A DNA stretch of 41,097 nt from Fragilaria crotonensis (lineage: Eukaryota; Bacillariophyta; Fragilariophyceae; Fragilariales; Fragilariaceae), in NCBI GenBank assembly GCA_022925895.1, contig JAKSYS010000575.1, forward strand, positions 1-41,097, in the 5' to 3' direction. Every line of letters starts with the position of its first letter. Within the stretch, counting starts at the first letter, position 1. The translations under genes and the position numbers were made by a program. Shown piece after piece: positions 11,766 through 22,080 of the stretch. Below the pieces are notes generated by a model. The model was not told the origin of the DNA, did no database searches, and saw nothing but the letters and a program-made list of their open reading frames with translations.

Positions 11766-13035
11766 TGCGCTACTCTGCAGGGAGAACCCCTGATGACAAC
11801 GACACAAATGAATCTGGTGAAGGCAACCAGACCATCATAAGGAAAGAAACGGGATCATCATGGGTGTGGCAGTATATTTGGCTTTTGAAGAATGGACCTA
11901 TGAAAAACTCTCGCAAGATATTGTGTTCATACATTTGCAAGCTCTGCATCGATGCAGGCAAGAAGAAATTCATAGACTGCCTGATTTCCCTGCACAATGG
12001 TGGTCCAGCCAATGGCAATAAACACTTGGTGACCTCCTGTCACAAGTTAGTACATCCATGAACTACCGACATAAGCAAGCATTGATTTGTATGAGACTTG
12101 ATGTTCAACCAGCAAATGTGTCTGGCTGTGTCAACGATTGACAACCTGACAGATAGAATATTGAAAACAATTAAGTCAAACCTCCAACTTTAATGATTCC
12201 TTTGCCAATATGTAGTCATGGTATTGGCAAAAACGTTGATTTGAAGAATGCTCAATGGGCATTCAAAGTCATGCATTTTAGTTGATGTACTAGATGCCAA
12301 CCATAAACATCAAACTTTAATGTCTTGATAGCTACAATATCAAGAATTCCAAAGCCATGACTCGGACTTTGATGATGAGTATCAAGCATGGACTTAGTTC
12401 AGCTCTCAAATTTCCATCTGATCGAACATTGTGTGACCAATGAACCCGTCCTCAACAAGAATATCCATGCTTCCCTAGTATCGCCAGAAACTATGAAGGC
12501 AAAACTTCTTGTCTATAAGGAGAAACTTGTACAGCTCCCGGCAATTGTATGTGCCTATCTCAACCCGCAGATCCCCAAGCCGACTGACCATGTAACGCTG
12601 TCCATCATCAAAGGTCATATAGGGGGTGTACTTAATGATCAATATGCTGAGATCAGATACTCTCTTTGAAGCTCTCTTTGCAAACACCACCAGGAGCGGT
12701 GGTGTCTTTGATGGTGATCGTAACAATGCTCTAAGTACTCCAGTTCACGATGAAGTTGATCAATATCTGACCATGGGACTTGTCGTTTCACAGTCATTCA
12801 TTGACATTGTTCAATGGTGGATGGCCCGCAAGGATGTGCTACCAGCGCATTATCAATGGCAATGGATTACCTTGGGACACCAGCAACATCAACATCGTCT
12901 AAACGCGTCGACAGTATGGCTGGTCAGGAGTTTTTACTTCTGCTGGCTAATCGCTGTCATCTGCAATATTTTTAAGGACCATGTGCTTGTTGCGTTCATG
13001 GATGAAGGCAGCGGTCATAACAATTCCATCTGACC
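11766..13035 (+). mobile_element. Internally deleted hAT transposon relic
   Basis: Two pieces of a hAT-type transposase survive on the plus strand. At about 11846-12060 there is a BED-like zinc finger: SSWVWQYIWLLKNGP, then CKLC (C-x2-C) and later KHLVTSCH. At about 12440-12990 lies the C-terminal dimerisation region: PAIVCAYLNPQIPKP, then DEVDQYLTM...IVQWWMARKDVLPAHYQ. In the next frame MAMDYLGTPATSTSSKRVDS follows, the hallmark 'YL..PATS..SER' of the family. Several stops and frame changes separate them. Only about 380 bp lies between the finger and the C-terminal part, so most of the RNase-H-fold catalytic core is missing and the copy cannot be autonomous. Terminal inverted repeats were not found. 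Confidence 0.6.
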
Positions 13036-13093
13036 GTCAGAAAGCTTTGTCAATGGCCCTGCCAGTTGTGCTTGAGTTGGGCCTATAAGATGC

Positions 13094-15438
13094 ATGACAA
13101 TGATGCTATGACAAGACTGTTTGCAATGAATGTGATTCCTTGGGCTTCAAACTGGGGACAAGCAACTGCCAATTTGTCTCACCTTGGGCTGCAAACAACA
13201 CAATTTCTGACAAGGACAAGAGTGACAACTGCTCAATGGCTTTTTGTAGTGCAGTCAAACAAACGCCAGAGTGTCTTGTCACAGACATGACAATGATTCT
13301 ATCACCGAACATGGCATTGAATGTTATTCCCTGGGCTTCAAACTGTGGACAACTTTCCATTTGCCCAATCTTGGAAACAGACAGTCACAATTTCTGACAG
13401 GGACAGGAGTGACAACTGCTCAGTGGGGTTTTGTCATGCAGTCAAAAAAATGTCTGAGTGCCTGGTCAGATGCATGACAATGATGCTATGACAAGACATT
13501 TTACAATGAATGTGATTCCTTGGGCTTCAAACTGGGGACAAGCAACTGGCAATTTGTCTCCCCTTGGACTGCAAACACAATTTCTGACAAGGACAAGAGT
13601 GACAACTGCTCAATGGCTTCTTGTAGTGCAGTCAAACAAATGCCTGAGTGTCTTGTCGCAACCATGACAATGATTCTATCACAGATCACTTGGCATTGAA
13701 TGTTATTCCCTGGGCTTCAAACTGTGGACAACTTTCCATTCACCCAATCTTAGGATACAATCACAATTTCTGACAGGGGCAGGACTGACAACTGCTCAGT
13801 GGAGTTTTGTCATGCAGTCAAACAAATGTCTGAGTGCCTTGTCAGATGCATGACAATGATGCAAGACATTTTACAATGAATGTGATTCCTTGGGCTTCAA
13901 ACTGGGGACAAGAAACTGGCAATTTGTCTCCCCTTGGGCTGCAAACACAATTTCTGACAAGGACAAGAGTGACAACTGCTCAATGGCTTTTTGTAGTGCA
14001 GTCAAACAAATGCCTGGGTGTCTTGTTGCAACCATGACAATGATTCTATCACAGAACACTTGGCATTGAATGTCATTCCCTGGGCTTCAAACTGGGGACA
14101 ACTTTCAATTTCCCCAATCTTGGGATACAATCACAATTTCTGACAGGGACAGGAAGAATGACAGCTGCTCAGTGGGTTTTGTCATGCAGTCAAACAAATG
14201 TCTGAGTGTCTTGTCAGATGCATGACAATGATGCTATGACAAGACTCTTTGCAATGAATGTGATTCCTTGGGCTTCAAACTGGGGACAAGCAACTGCCAA
14301 TTTGTCTCACCTTGGGCTGCAATCACAATTTCTGACAAGGACAAGAGTGACAACTGCTCAATGGCTTTTTGTAGTGCAGTCAAACAAATGCCTGGGTGTC
14401 TTGTTGCAACCATGACAATGATTCAATCACAGAACATTTGGCATTGAATGTGATTCCCTGGGCTTCAAACTGGGGACAACTTTCCATTTGCCCAATCTTA
14501 GAAACAGCCAGTCACAATTTCTGACAGGGACAGGAGTGACAACTGCTCAGTGGGGTTTTGTCATGCAGTCAAACAAATGCCTGGGTGTCTTGTTGCAACC
14601 ATGACAATGATTCAATCACAGAACATTTGGCATTGAATGTGATTCCCTGGGCTTCAAACTGGGGACAACTTTCCATTTGCCCAATCTTGGAAACAGCCAG
14701 TCACAATTTCTGACAGGGACAGGAGTGACAACTGCTCAGTGGGGTTTTGTCATGCAGTCAAACAAATGTCTGAGTGCCTTGTCAGATGCATGACAATGAT
14801 GCAAGACATTTTACAATGAATGTGATTCCTTGGGCTTCAAACTGGGGACAAGAAACTGGCAATTTGTCTCCCCTTGGGCTGCAAACACAATTTCTGACAA
14901 GGACAAGAGTGACAACTGCTCAATGGCTTTTTGTAGTGCAGTCAAACAAATGCCTGGGTGTCATGTCGCAACCATGACAATGATTCAATCACAGAACATT
15001 TGGCATTGAATGTGATTCCCTGGGCTTTAAACTGGGGACAAGCAACTGCGTACTTGTCTATCCTTGTTGGGCTGCAATCACAATTTTTGACAAGGACAGC
15101 CAAGAATGATAGCTACTCAATGGGTTTCTGTCATGCAGACATAGAAATTCTTGGGTGTCTTGTCAGATGCATGACATTGATTCTTTGACAGGATATTTTG
15201 CAATGATTGTGATTCCTTGGGCTTCAAAATGGATCACTTTGGATTGGCCCCTTATTCAGATGCATTTGGATATATTGCCAAACACGGGAGTGGCAGCTGC
15301 TCAATGGGTTTTTGTCATGCCAACAAAGGAATTTCTTAGTGTCTTGTTAGATATACGGCAATGATTCCATAACAGGACAATGTACAATGACTGTGATTCT
15401 CTGGGCTTCAAACTGGGGACAAGCCACTGCCAATTTGG
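13094..15438. repeat. Tandem array of ~188 bp monomers, two alternating types
   Basis: Twelve full monomers and one partial one, starting near 13094, 13287, 13474, 13664, 13850, 14034, 14222, 14412, 14601, 14790, 14974, 15171 and 15357 (184-197 bp apart). Every monomer begins with ATGACAATGAT or a variant and contains CTGGGCTTCAAACTGG or CTTGGGCTTCAAACTGG. Type A has GACAAGCAACTGGCAATTTG followed by ACAAGGACAAGAGTGACAAC. Type B has GGACAACTTTCCATTTGCCC followed by GACAGGGACAGGAGTGACAA. The order is A B A B A B A B B A, then an A/B hybrid and two degenerate copies at the right edge. Short open frames inside each monomer all end at stops and unit length is not a constant multiple of three, so it is not a protein repeat. 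It directly follows the hAT relic. Confidence 0.9.
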
Positions 15439-15500
15439 GCTAAATTTTTCGCCCCAAGAATGGGCATGAAAGCGTTTGCTTCAGTGATCTTGTTATGGCC

Positions 15501-15554
15501 TAGTAGTTTTTTTCTACTATATTTGGGTGAAAAAAATTTCGCCCTTCGGGCGAA
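15501..15554. other. Cluster of small hairpins beyond the repeat array
   Basis: TAGTAG (15501-15506) pairs with CTACTA (15514-15519) across a T7 loop. GGGTGAAA (15525-15532) can pair with TTTCGCCC (15537-15544). TTCGCCC (15538-15544) can also pair perfectly with GGGCGAA (15548-15554) across a TTC loop, so the last two stems exclude each other. A related TTTTTCGCCCC occurs at about 15445, just after the array ends. These could be transposon-end structures or a terminator-like fold; no gene lies beside them. Confidence 0.5.
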
Positions 15555-15871
15555 CAACATATATACCCCGGGCGCCGCGCGTGGTTCGAGTCCTGGTAGT
15601 CATGGGGTAGTCACTGGTAGTTGATTAACTACTTGCTCAAGGGACCCCAGTAGTCATAGTCATGACTACTCGGAAAAAGACCGTGATTAGCGAACCCTGG
15701 TCTCACTATGTCATAAATAAGAGGGCCTATTGTACTACATACGTACATACAGTCTGGCTGTCAGAAGGAATGAGCCGCATACGGGTATTGTACTCTGGTA
15801 CTGCTGGTATTCGGAGTGTATATGTCATAGTACCCCCTGGTACAATACTCTCGTAGTAGTACTTCTTCCTG

Positions 15872-15919
15872 AGGCTCGTTCTTACCGAGACCAAATTTTC
15901 ACGACCTTCATGACCTTCG
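15872..15919 (+). repeat. Left terminal inverted repeat of Harbinger element
   Basis: Begins AGGCTCGTTCTTACCGAGAC and runs through CCAAATTTTCACGACCTTCA. It matches the reverse complement of 19365-19412 with a handful of mismatches. Confidence 0.8.
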
Positions 15920-16175
15920 CATGTGACACGTCACGATTTTGAGAAAAAAGCTCAAAAACAATCGAAACAGAGATGAAGGTTTCTGGGATTTATTCTTGGG
16001 CCATCCGGCTCATATCCTTCGCATTTCTTCATCGACCCCCCGTGAGGGTCATGAGCCAGGTGGCCTGCTTGGATCTTCATCAACGTACGACGTAGTATGT
16101 AGTATGATGTAACCCTTATTAACATCGTGCGCACTCCAAAATACCTCCAACAATTCCTATCCGTAAAATCGAGAA

Positions 16176-17512
16176 ATGGTGGATGCTGCTTCGAGAAGTG
16201 ATGGGGACGAGAGCACTAACTACGATTATGACAGTGTTATTGACGGCATGGTTTCTTTGCACTGGTTGAAGATCATGGTAGCTGCGGCAAGAGCGCCATT
16301 GACAGGAGCAGAGAATACCACGCAAGGAAGAAGACTACCACGACCACGACGGTTGTACAACTTCGATACCCGACTCAATTGGAACGTTTTCATGGAGAAG
16401 TTCCATAATCGAGCAGAATTTAAACGGCATATTTGGATGTCTGCTGGGTCCTTCAACAAGTTGACGAATCTAATCCGACATGCGCTAAAAGTTGATGAGG
16501 ACATGGCCAATCTCCGAGGTGGCCCAATTATTCCCGAGATATGTCTTTATTGCTGCCTTCGGTATTTGGCAGGTGGCTCTTACTCCAATATTCGTTTCTT
16601 CACAGGCATATCAACAGCATCACTTTATCGTTTGGTTTGGAAGGTTGTGTTTGCAATCAACGACTGTGATACACTTGCGATAATATTTCCCACAACACCT
16701 GAAGAATGCAAGAAGGCAGCTGAAGGTTTCTCCAACATCAGCAAAGAGGGTTGTATTTCAAACAGGGTTGCCGTTTTAGATGGGTACCATTTAGAAATTC
16801 GCACACCACCAAAGAAGCAAGTCGGAAATGTTTGTTCTTTCTTTTCTGGTCATTATCAGATGCACGGTGTAAATGTACAAGCTGCTTGTGATCATAACTG
16901 CCGCTTCCTGTTCCTTGGCGTGGCTGGACCGGGTGTTATGGGCGATAGAGATGCAGTAAAGATTGTAACTTTGAACCGGCTTATTGAATCCATGCCGCCA
17001 TTATTTTGTGCCATCGGCGATTGTGCTTATACTCCGACAGAGCATCTTGTTCCTATCTACAGGGGGGCTGATGCACAACGTCCCAAATAGATAACTTCAA
17101 TTTTTTTGCTTCACAGCTACGAATACGAATTGAGATGGCATTTGGACTGATGGTGAAAAAATGGGATATACTCAGTCGGCCATTGTCGATCAAAATGTCA
17201 AGAATCAAGCACTTGATGGTCACCATTGCCAGACTGCACAATTTCTGCATCGACGAGCGTTTGGCAGAATCTTCAACATCAAGGGGCACCGTTGCACAGC
17301 AGTTTACACCAGCAAATGTTGCTTTTGACCAGCATATGGCAAGTTTGCACGACACTGCTGCAGATGAAGAGTTTCGTGAAATGGAGTTAGCGTATGACAA
17401 CCCATGGTCTAATAACCGCGAGCGAATGGTGTCAATCATTGAGAGTCTACAGTTGACTCGACCTCGCTCGAACATCATAACAAACATGGGCAGTATGGAG
17501 TACTACCATTAA
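16176..17512 (+). CDS. Harbinger-type DDE transposase (DDE_Tnp_4), one frameshift
   Basis: The first frame (16176-17090) has a helix-turn-helix-like N-terminal half, for example LRGGPIIPEICLYCCLRYLA and SYSNIRFFTGISTASLYRLV. The catalytic core follows: AVLDGYHLEIRTP (first Asp), HYQMHGVNVQAACDHNCRFL, and AIGDCAYTPTEHLVPIYRG (second Asp). The third acidic residue is in the next frame, in QLRIRIEMAFGLMVKKWDIL, followed by the family's late LHNFCID motif. The frame changes by one base at 17085-17090, where CCCAAATAG creates a stop. Reading through gives a multiple of three and about 445 residues, the normal size. The enzyme cuts and pastes the element and normally acts with the partner encoded by the opposite-strand gene. 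Confidence 0.8.
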
Positions 17513-17659
17513 CAAGGAATGAGCGCCTTCTTTTGATATTATATTATACACGGGTTATTTGATTAGTATCATCTTGATTTTGGAGCTCAATTATGACATC
17601 TAGCTACGTTCATCGTTTCTGCTGTTATTGGTACTAACGGTCCTTGCTCATCAAGTTCA

Positions 17660-19196
17660 TCACAATTCTCCTTGGTAGTAGCGCTTTGCTTCAGCCATCA
17701 ACTTTCGCAACTCCTCTGTGTCGCCTAATGCTTTTGCGACTTCAAGGCGAGCACGGAAGCTGCGATTCCTCTGCGTTGCTTGCAAAGTCAACTTCCTGTC
17801 TTGGGAAGCCTCCGAGAGATGCTTTAACATTTCCTCGCCCTGTTGTTTGATTTCCATTAAGACGACTTCACTTTTGCCAGCATTGCTTCTTGACTTCTTA
17901 CGAGCTGACAACTCGTCGGTGGTGGTAGTATAACTGACTGTAGATGTTGACCTGCTTTCATCCTGGCAAATTGAAACTGTATCTCCTAGCAATGGTGGAT
18001 GTAAGAATGGCTGGAAGTGAGAATCAATATCTGGAATCATCTCGCACCTCATAAATTTTGGTGACACCACTTCCTCCTCTGCCGCTCATTGCACTTTCCA
18101 AAAAATTCCAAACAGTATTGTCGTGAGTTCCGGAAACAGTCATGTTATTTTGAATTGTATTTCTCATCTTATACAGACCGGTGATCTTGTTCTTAAATGC
18201 TTGCGTGTCCAGATGGGAAACATCGAGTAGGTTGATGAGGACATCATTTGCGAGATCATGAAGGTGACAATCACCATGCGGAAAAATCAAGCCTGAATAT
18301 TCGTCCACATCATCTTGGTCCTCCCGCTCGTTGTCGCTGTTGGCAGCAGAGAACGAGATATTGTCAAGACTTGCTGCTGTTCTAATCATACCTGTTACAT
18401 TGGCGTATTCGAATGTTGCACTTGCATCGTTGTCTTTGTTTTGGTGACTCGCAGCAAGTACAGCATTGTTGCTGACTCCAACACTCGTTCGAGAAATAGG
18501 ACTACTTGTTACTTCGTTTCTTCCATCAATGCAGGAGTTATGTGCAATCGAAGCACGAATCCAAAAGTCTTGATTTGAATTGCTTGTTTCATGATCTCTA
18601 CGAGTCTTGCGATCATTCAAGTGCTTGAAGTCTTCAATAAAATGCTTGCTGAATATTACGTTGACGGCGCGGCAGACTGTGCTTGTCATGCGTGAAGCTG
18701 CCGAGGATGGGAGCATGCCATTCTTCTCCAGTCTTTCTTGATAGGAAAAGTATGTGGCAATTGCTCTCCGAATTTCATACTTGGAGAGCGATCCACAATT
18801 CATGATGCCAAGATTCTTACAAAGTTGCCGGAGATGGCTGACTGTGAGGGTCGTGAGATTCACAACGATCTCTTTAAAGTTCAGGTTGACTGTTACTGTT
18901 TGCGCGACAAGATTCTCCTGACCATAATTCTTACTCTTTCGGTTGCTGTCAACCTCAAGACCAAGGGCAAAATTTTTCCGGTCCTGGTCGGTCACCCATG
19001 CAAGTTCGGGTGGGAATGCAGTAGTTCGACGATGCTGCTTGCGTAGTTCTTGAGTCCTCTTCTGTTGGCACATTGTCTTCCATGATGCGTCTACCTGTCG
19101 TAATCGAGAATTTGTGCAAGAGCGGTGGCAAGAAGATTTGGATACAGCAAATCGCGGTGACGAACGAGGGGGTACAATAGAAGCTTTTTTAACCAA
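17660..19196 (-). CDS. Harbinger second-gene protein, SAP-like and coiled coil, one frameshift
   Basis: Two overlapping frames (19196-18024 and 18070-17660) together encode about 511 residues. The frame changes by one base at a run of four T on the plus strand (18056-18059). Visible parts are a basic N-terminus, a helical SAP-like segment (TLTVSHLRQLCKNLGIMNCG, about residues 117-136, followed by SLSKYEIRRAIATYF), a Ser/Asp-rich middle with no known domain, and a charged helix at the end (RARLEVAKALGDTEELRKLM). In other Harbinger elements the second gene encodes a DNA-binding protein that brings the transposase into the nucleus and to the ends. That role is inferred here from position and the basic N-terminus. 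Confidence 0.6.
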
Positions 19197-19364
19197 TCAC
19201 ATTGATGCATCAACGCAATCTTCAATTGTCACGTGGAACCAATTTTTGATTTGTAGAAATGAAGCAGAGTATAATCGATAAGAATGAAGCAAGCTTCAGC
19301 CCCCCAACATGGCAAGGAATCTTGGAAATGAAGTAGCCAAAATTAAAAGGGAATTTTTTAGAGA

Positions 19365-19412
19365 TGAAGGTTGTGAAGGTCGTGAAAATTTGGTCTCAAT
19401 AAGAACAAGCCT
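19365..19412 (-). repeat. Right terminal inverted repeat of Harbinger element
   Basis: On the minus strand it begins AGGCTTGTTCTTATTGAGAC and continues CCAAATTTTCACGACCTTCA, matching the left repeat apart from a few substitutions. Confidence 0.8.
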
Positions 19413-19689
19413 GAACGATTTCGGAATAAATCCTACTGGCACTGTAGACCGCCGTAAGAGTGCAGTTGCTTCATTTGGTGGACATCGTTGTTAACATGGA
19501 GACTGCATTGCAGTGGATAGTTTTGAAAATGCTGCTGACCGCAATCGCGTTCGAATCGCAGATTTCAATTTATTTGATGACCTCAATCCAATGAAAGAAA
19601 GGATATTTGCGACCTTGCGGAATTTCGGACCGTTGCCGACGGACACTTCATCTTTGGTGTCTGCCGTATTCACTATCTGATCGGCATGG

Positions 19690-21560
19690 TTCATTGGGTC
19701 CAAGACTTTGAGCATGTCAGAGGACAGACTTTGCGCAACGAGTTCGTGGGTGATCCTTTTGCCTTTCGTAATGCCCTTGACGTTGAACAATCCAATACAG
19801 TCATCAAGAAGGCACCCGACCCCGAAAAGTTTTAAAGATGAATGGAAGAAGTGGCCGTATGGGAGCCAGCTTTCATTAGTATTTTATCGACAATCCCAGG
19901 AGTCACCGGGGTTCCGCATTTGTATGTCATCAGGGAAAAGGTGGAACCAGATATTGAGCGGGGCAACAATGTTTGTAACGAGAACGTGCAATCGCATGAT
20001 CCCAAGGCAGTGTTATCATGAGAACTTTCTCCCAATTAAACTTGAACAAGGTTGCAGCTTTGAGTGTCCTCGGATTAGCAGGCATTTTGACAGAAATAAA
20101 CGGAGCGCAACCCTGGAAAGATATGAAAGCACGGTACAGCACACATAAAGATTTTCACAAGACCATGGCATTTGTTCCATTGACCGACCAGCACCATGAT
20201 CAGTTCAAGACATATTCTGAGCTTCCTGACGCATAGCTAGAAGAAGGAATACCTCCCTACTGCTGGCCGATGAAGGAGGATCATGCATCCCCATTGCCAC
20301 AAGATTCTTGCAGGACCTCACACACTACTTTGCTCTCTCAATGCTCCACCATTTTTGTGACGTCCAAATGCAACCCTTACGGGTCACAATTTTGTTGTTG
20401 ATAATGGTATTGTGGAAGGATTTTAAAGAGATCTACTCTTTGATCAAGATCCTGCATCAGCCACTGTTGATGAACTTGTAGATGATAAGCAATATTGAAA
20501 GCTTCCATGTCGCCATCAAAGAGTTGGTTGATGAATGGAACAAGAGTGACACCACATCTTATCTGGAGATGTGAGGATACATGTGTGCATTCAAGATCGG
20601 CTTCAGAATTTGGATGTGATTGCTATTCCGACGCGCGAGCGCCACATTCGAGAAAAAGGTTTACCCGGGTGAGCACAATCTTGCTCCTGTGTGGAGAAAC
20701 CGCATTTGTTCCATCACCACAGATGGGACCTCCAACATGACTGGGCAAAGTCAGGGTATTGCTTCTGCTTGTAATATGATGCACTTCCTGGATTCTAAAG
20801 ACTGAATGCCAAGCGCTTCTTGGGTAAGTATGGCTCATGTGGGTTCAACCCTGTGTTTCAAGAATAGTTCCACAAAGTGATTATTGCTTTGGACATGCCA
20901 GAGATCAACGTTGGGTTTACATGAGACATCTTGACAACGCTTGTCTTTATATGGAGTTGACCCTGCCACCATGAGGAAGCGGAAAGGCAGAGCTGCGCGA
21001 CAAGAAAAAGTTGTCAGTTGGGACCGAATGTGACAACCCAATCTTGGATATATGAAGTGGAATTTTCAGATGGCCATTGTGCTTCCTTGGCAGCGTTTTA
21101 GCATGAAGATGAATTTGTTGTAACCTCTATGGGGACAAGTGGTAAATGGAAATGACCAAAGGTTGGGAGGTCTTTATCCAGTGTTATGATGGAAGTACCA
21201 CTTGGGTGCTGTGCGTTTAAGGATGCCAAGGAAGTATACCCATGATTGCAGCTGGCTGAGTAATCTGTAGTACTACAAATCTTGTATAAACCGGCCTCTG
21301 TGTGGAAGGTTCCTTTACACTCAGGAAGCATAACAGAGTCATTGTTGCTAAGGTAAAATTGAAGTATTGGGTGCAGATGCACAAAGTCAGGATTACAATT
21401 TCCCAAGTATGTGCAGGAGGCAAAGGCCTTTAATGCAGAGAATGGGTGCACCTATGGTGGGATGCCATATGTGAAGAAATGAAGATTGTCCGACCCGCTA
21501 TCGAAGTTTGGGAGAAGGGATTGCATGCGTGTCACGGAATCGTTGATGTGAAGTGCATGA
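19690..21560 (+). mobile_element. Decayed Copia-type retrotransposon relic
   Basis: No long frame survives, but fragments in order on the plus strand match diatom Copia polyproteins. A gag-like piece near 19850-20030 reads FISILSTIPGVTGVPHLYVI. At about 21050-21110 is YEVEFSDGHCASLAAF, the spacer between integrase and reverse transcriptase. Near 21150-21215 come GWEVFIQCYDGSTTWVL and DAKEVYPM. Around 21330-21510 is the reverse transcriptase N-terminus (VIVAKVKLKYWVQMHK, then LWWDAICEEMKIVRPAIEVW). The intact element at 32410 has matching segments in the same order on the minus strand. A piece at about 20640-20800 (ICSITTDGTSNMTGQSQG) resembles instead a hAT-type transposase and may be a nested fragment. 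Confidence 0.55.
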
Positions 21561-22080
21561 AGATGGTGAGAACCTCAGAAGAAAGCTCAATTCATTGCAG
21601 AAATTCCATCCACATTGATGCACGCATCCTTGGTATCCTGGGAATCTGTTCAACTTTCATCGACAGTCGTAGCACTGAGCGCCCACGAACGTTTTCACCT
21701 GTGAGCTCAATTCGACAGGTTACAGTAGCAAGCTGCTTGTGCCAGCAGCGCAAGTACTCAGCATTCTCATCCTTGGCACCAAACGCAGTGCCGAAGCATG
21801 CTGTAGTTCTAAGTTCTAACATACATCTGAAATGTGAAGTTCGTAGATTTAGATAGAATACTTTTTCCAGGGAATTCAGCATCATCACAGCTTCAAGGAT
21901 GCACCTTGAAGTCCTCCAAAGAACACGATTCTGTTTCGAGTAGTGTACTGGACTCTAGACTATTTCGTCATCGGACACAGAACTCACCCACTCAGCATTG
22001 AGGAATCAGAAGGCCTCAAGCAAAAACCCTTCCCCTATGTCGGCACTACGCTTCCCGCTACTCATCCATGCAATATCGAC
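21561..22080. other. Intergenic or relic DNA
   Basis: No gene or clear element fragment. The sequence lies between the Copia relic and the 3' end of the cyclase-like gene on the minus strand, and probably includes the latter's 3' untranslated region near 22000-22080. Confidence 0.4.

Larger units (their letters stand above)
15872..19412. mobile_element. PIF/Harbinger-type DNA transposon with two genes
   Basis: A 3.54 kb element bounded by about 48 bp imperfect inverted repeats. It holds a DDE transposase on the plus strand and a second, convergent gene on the minus strand, the two-gene layout typical of Harbinger elements. A clear target-site duplication is not visible: the flanks read CTTCCTG on the left and GAACGA on the right. 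The ends may therefore be slightly eroded or my boundary may be off by a few bases. Both genes carry only one frame break each, so the copy looks young. Confidence 0.8.

Noticed and set aside
13066-15364. Repeated short open frames (MHDND...NVIPWASNWGQ) considered as a repeat protein
   Set aside because: Each frame stops within its monomer, monomer lengths vary without keeping phase, and opposite-strand frames are equally open.
13094-15438. Regularly spaced repeats considered as a CRISPR array
   Set aside because: The whole ~188 bp unit is repeated, with no unique spacers; the genome is eukaryotic.
15583-15593. GGTTCGAGTCC resembles the T-arm of a tRNA gene
   Set aside because: The flanking bases do not form a T stem, and no matching D arm, anticodon arm or acceptor stem lies upstream; the preceding DNA is hairpins and AT-rich runs.
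17040-17116. A short intron joining the two Harbinger transposase frames (acceptor TTGCTTCACAG)
   Set aside because: The only nearby donor would give an intron of about 40 bp and the wrong phase, and it would remove residues (NFNFFASQ) that are conserved in the family; a one-base loss fits better.
19491-19790. Minus-strand open frame inside the Copia relic
   Set aside because: The opposite strand carries gag-like peptide fragments in the order expected for Copia, so this frame is probably a shadow.
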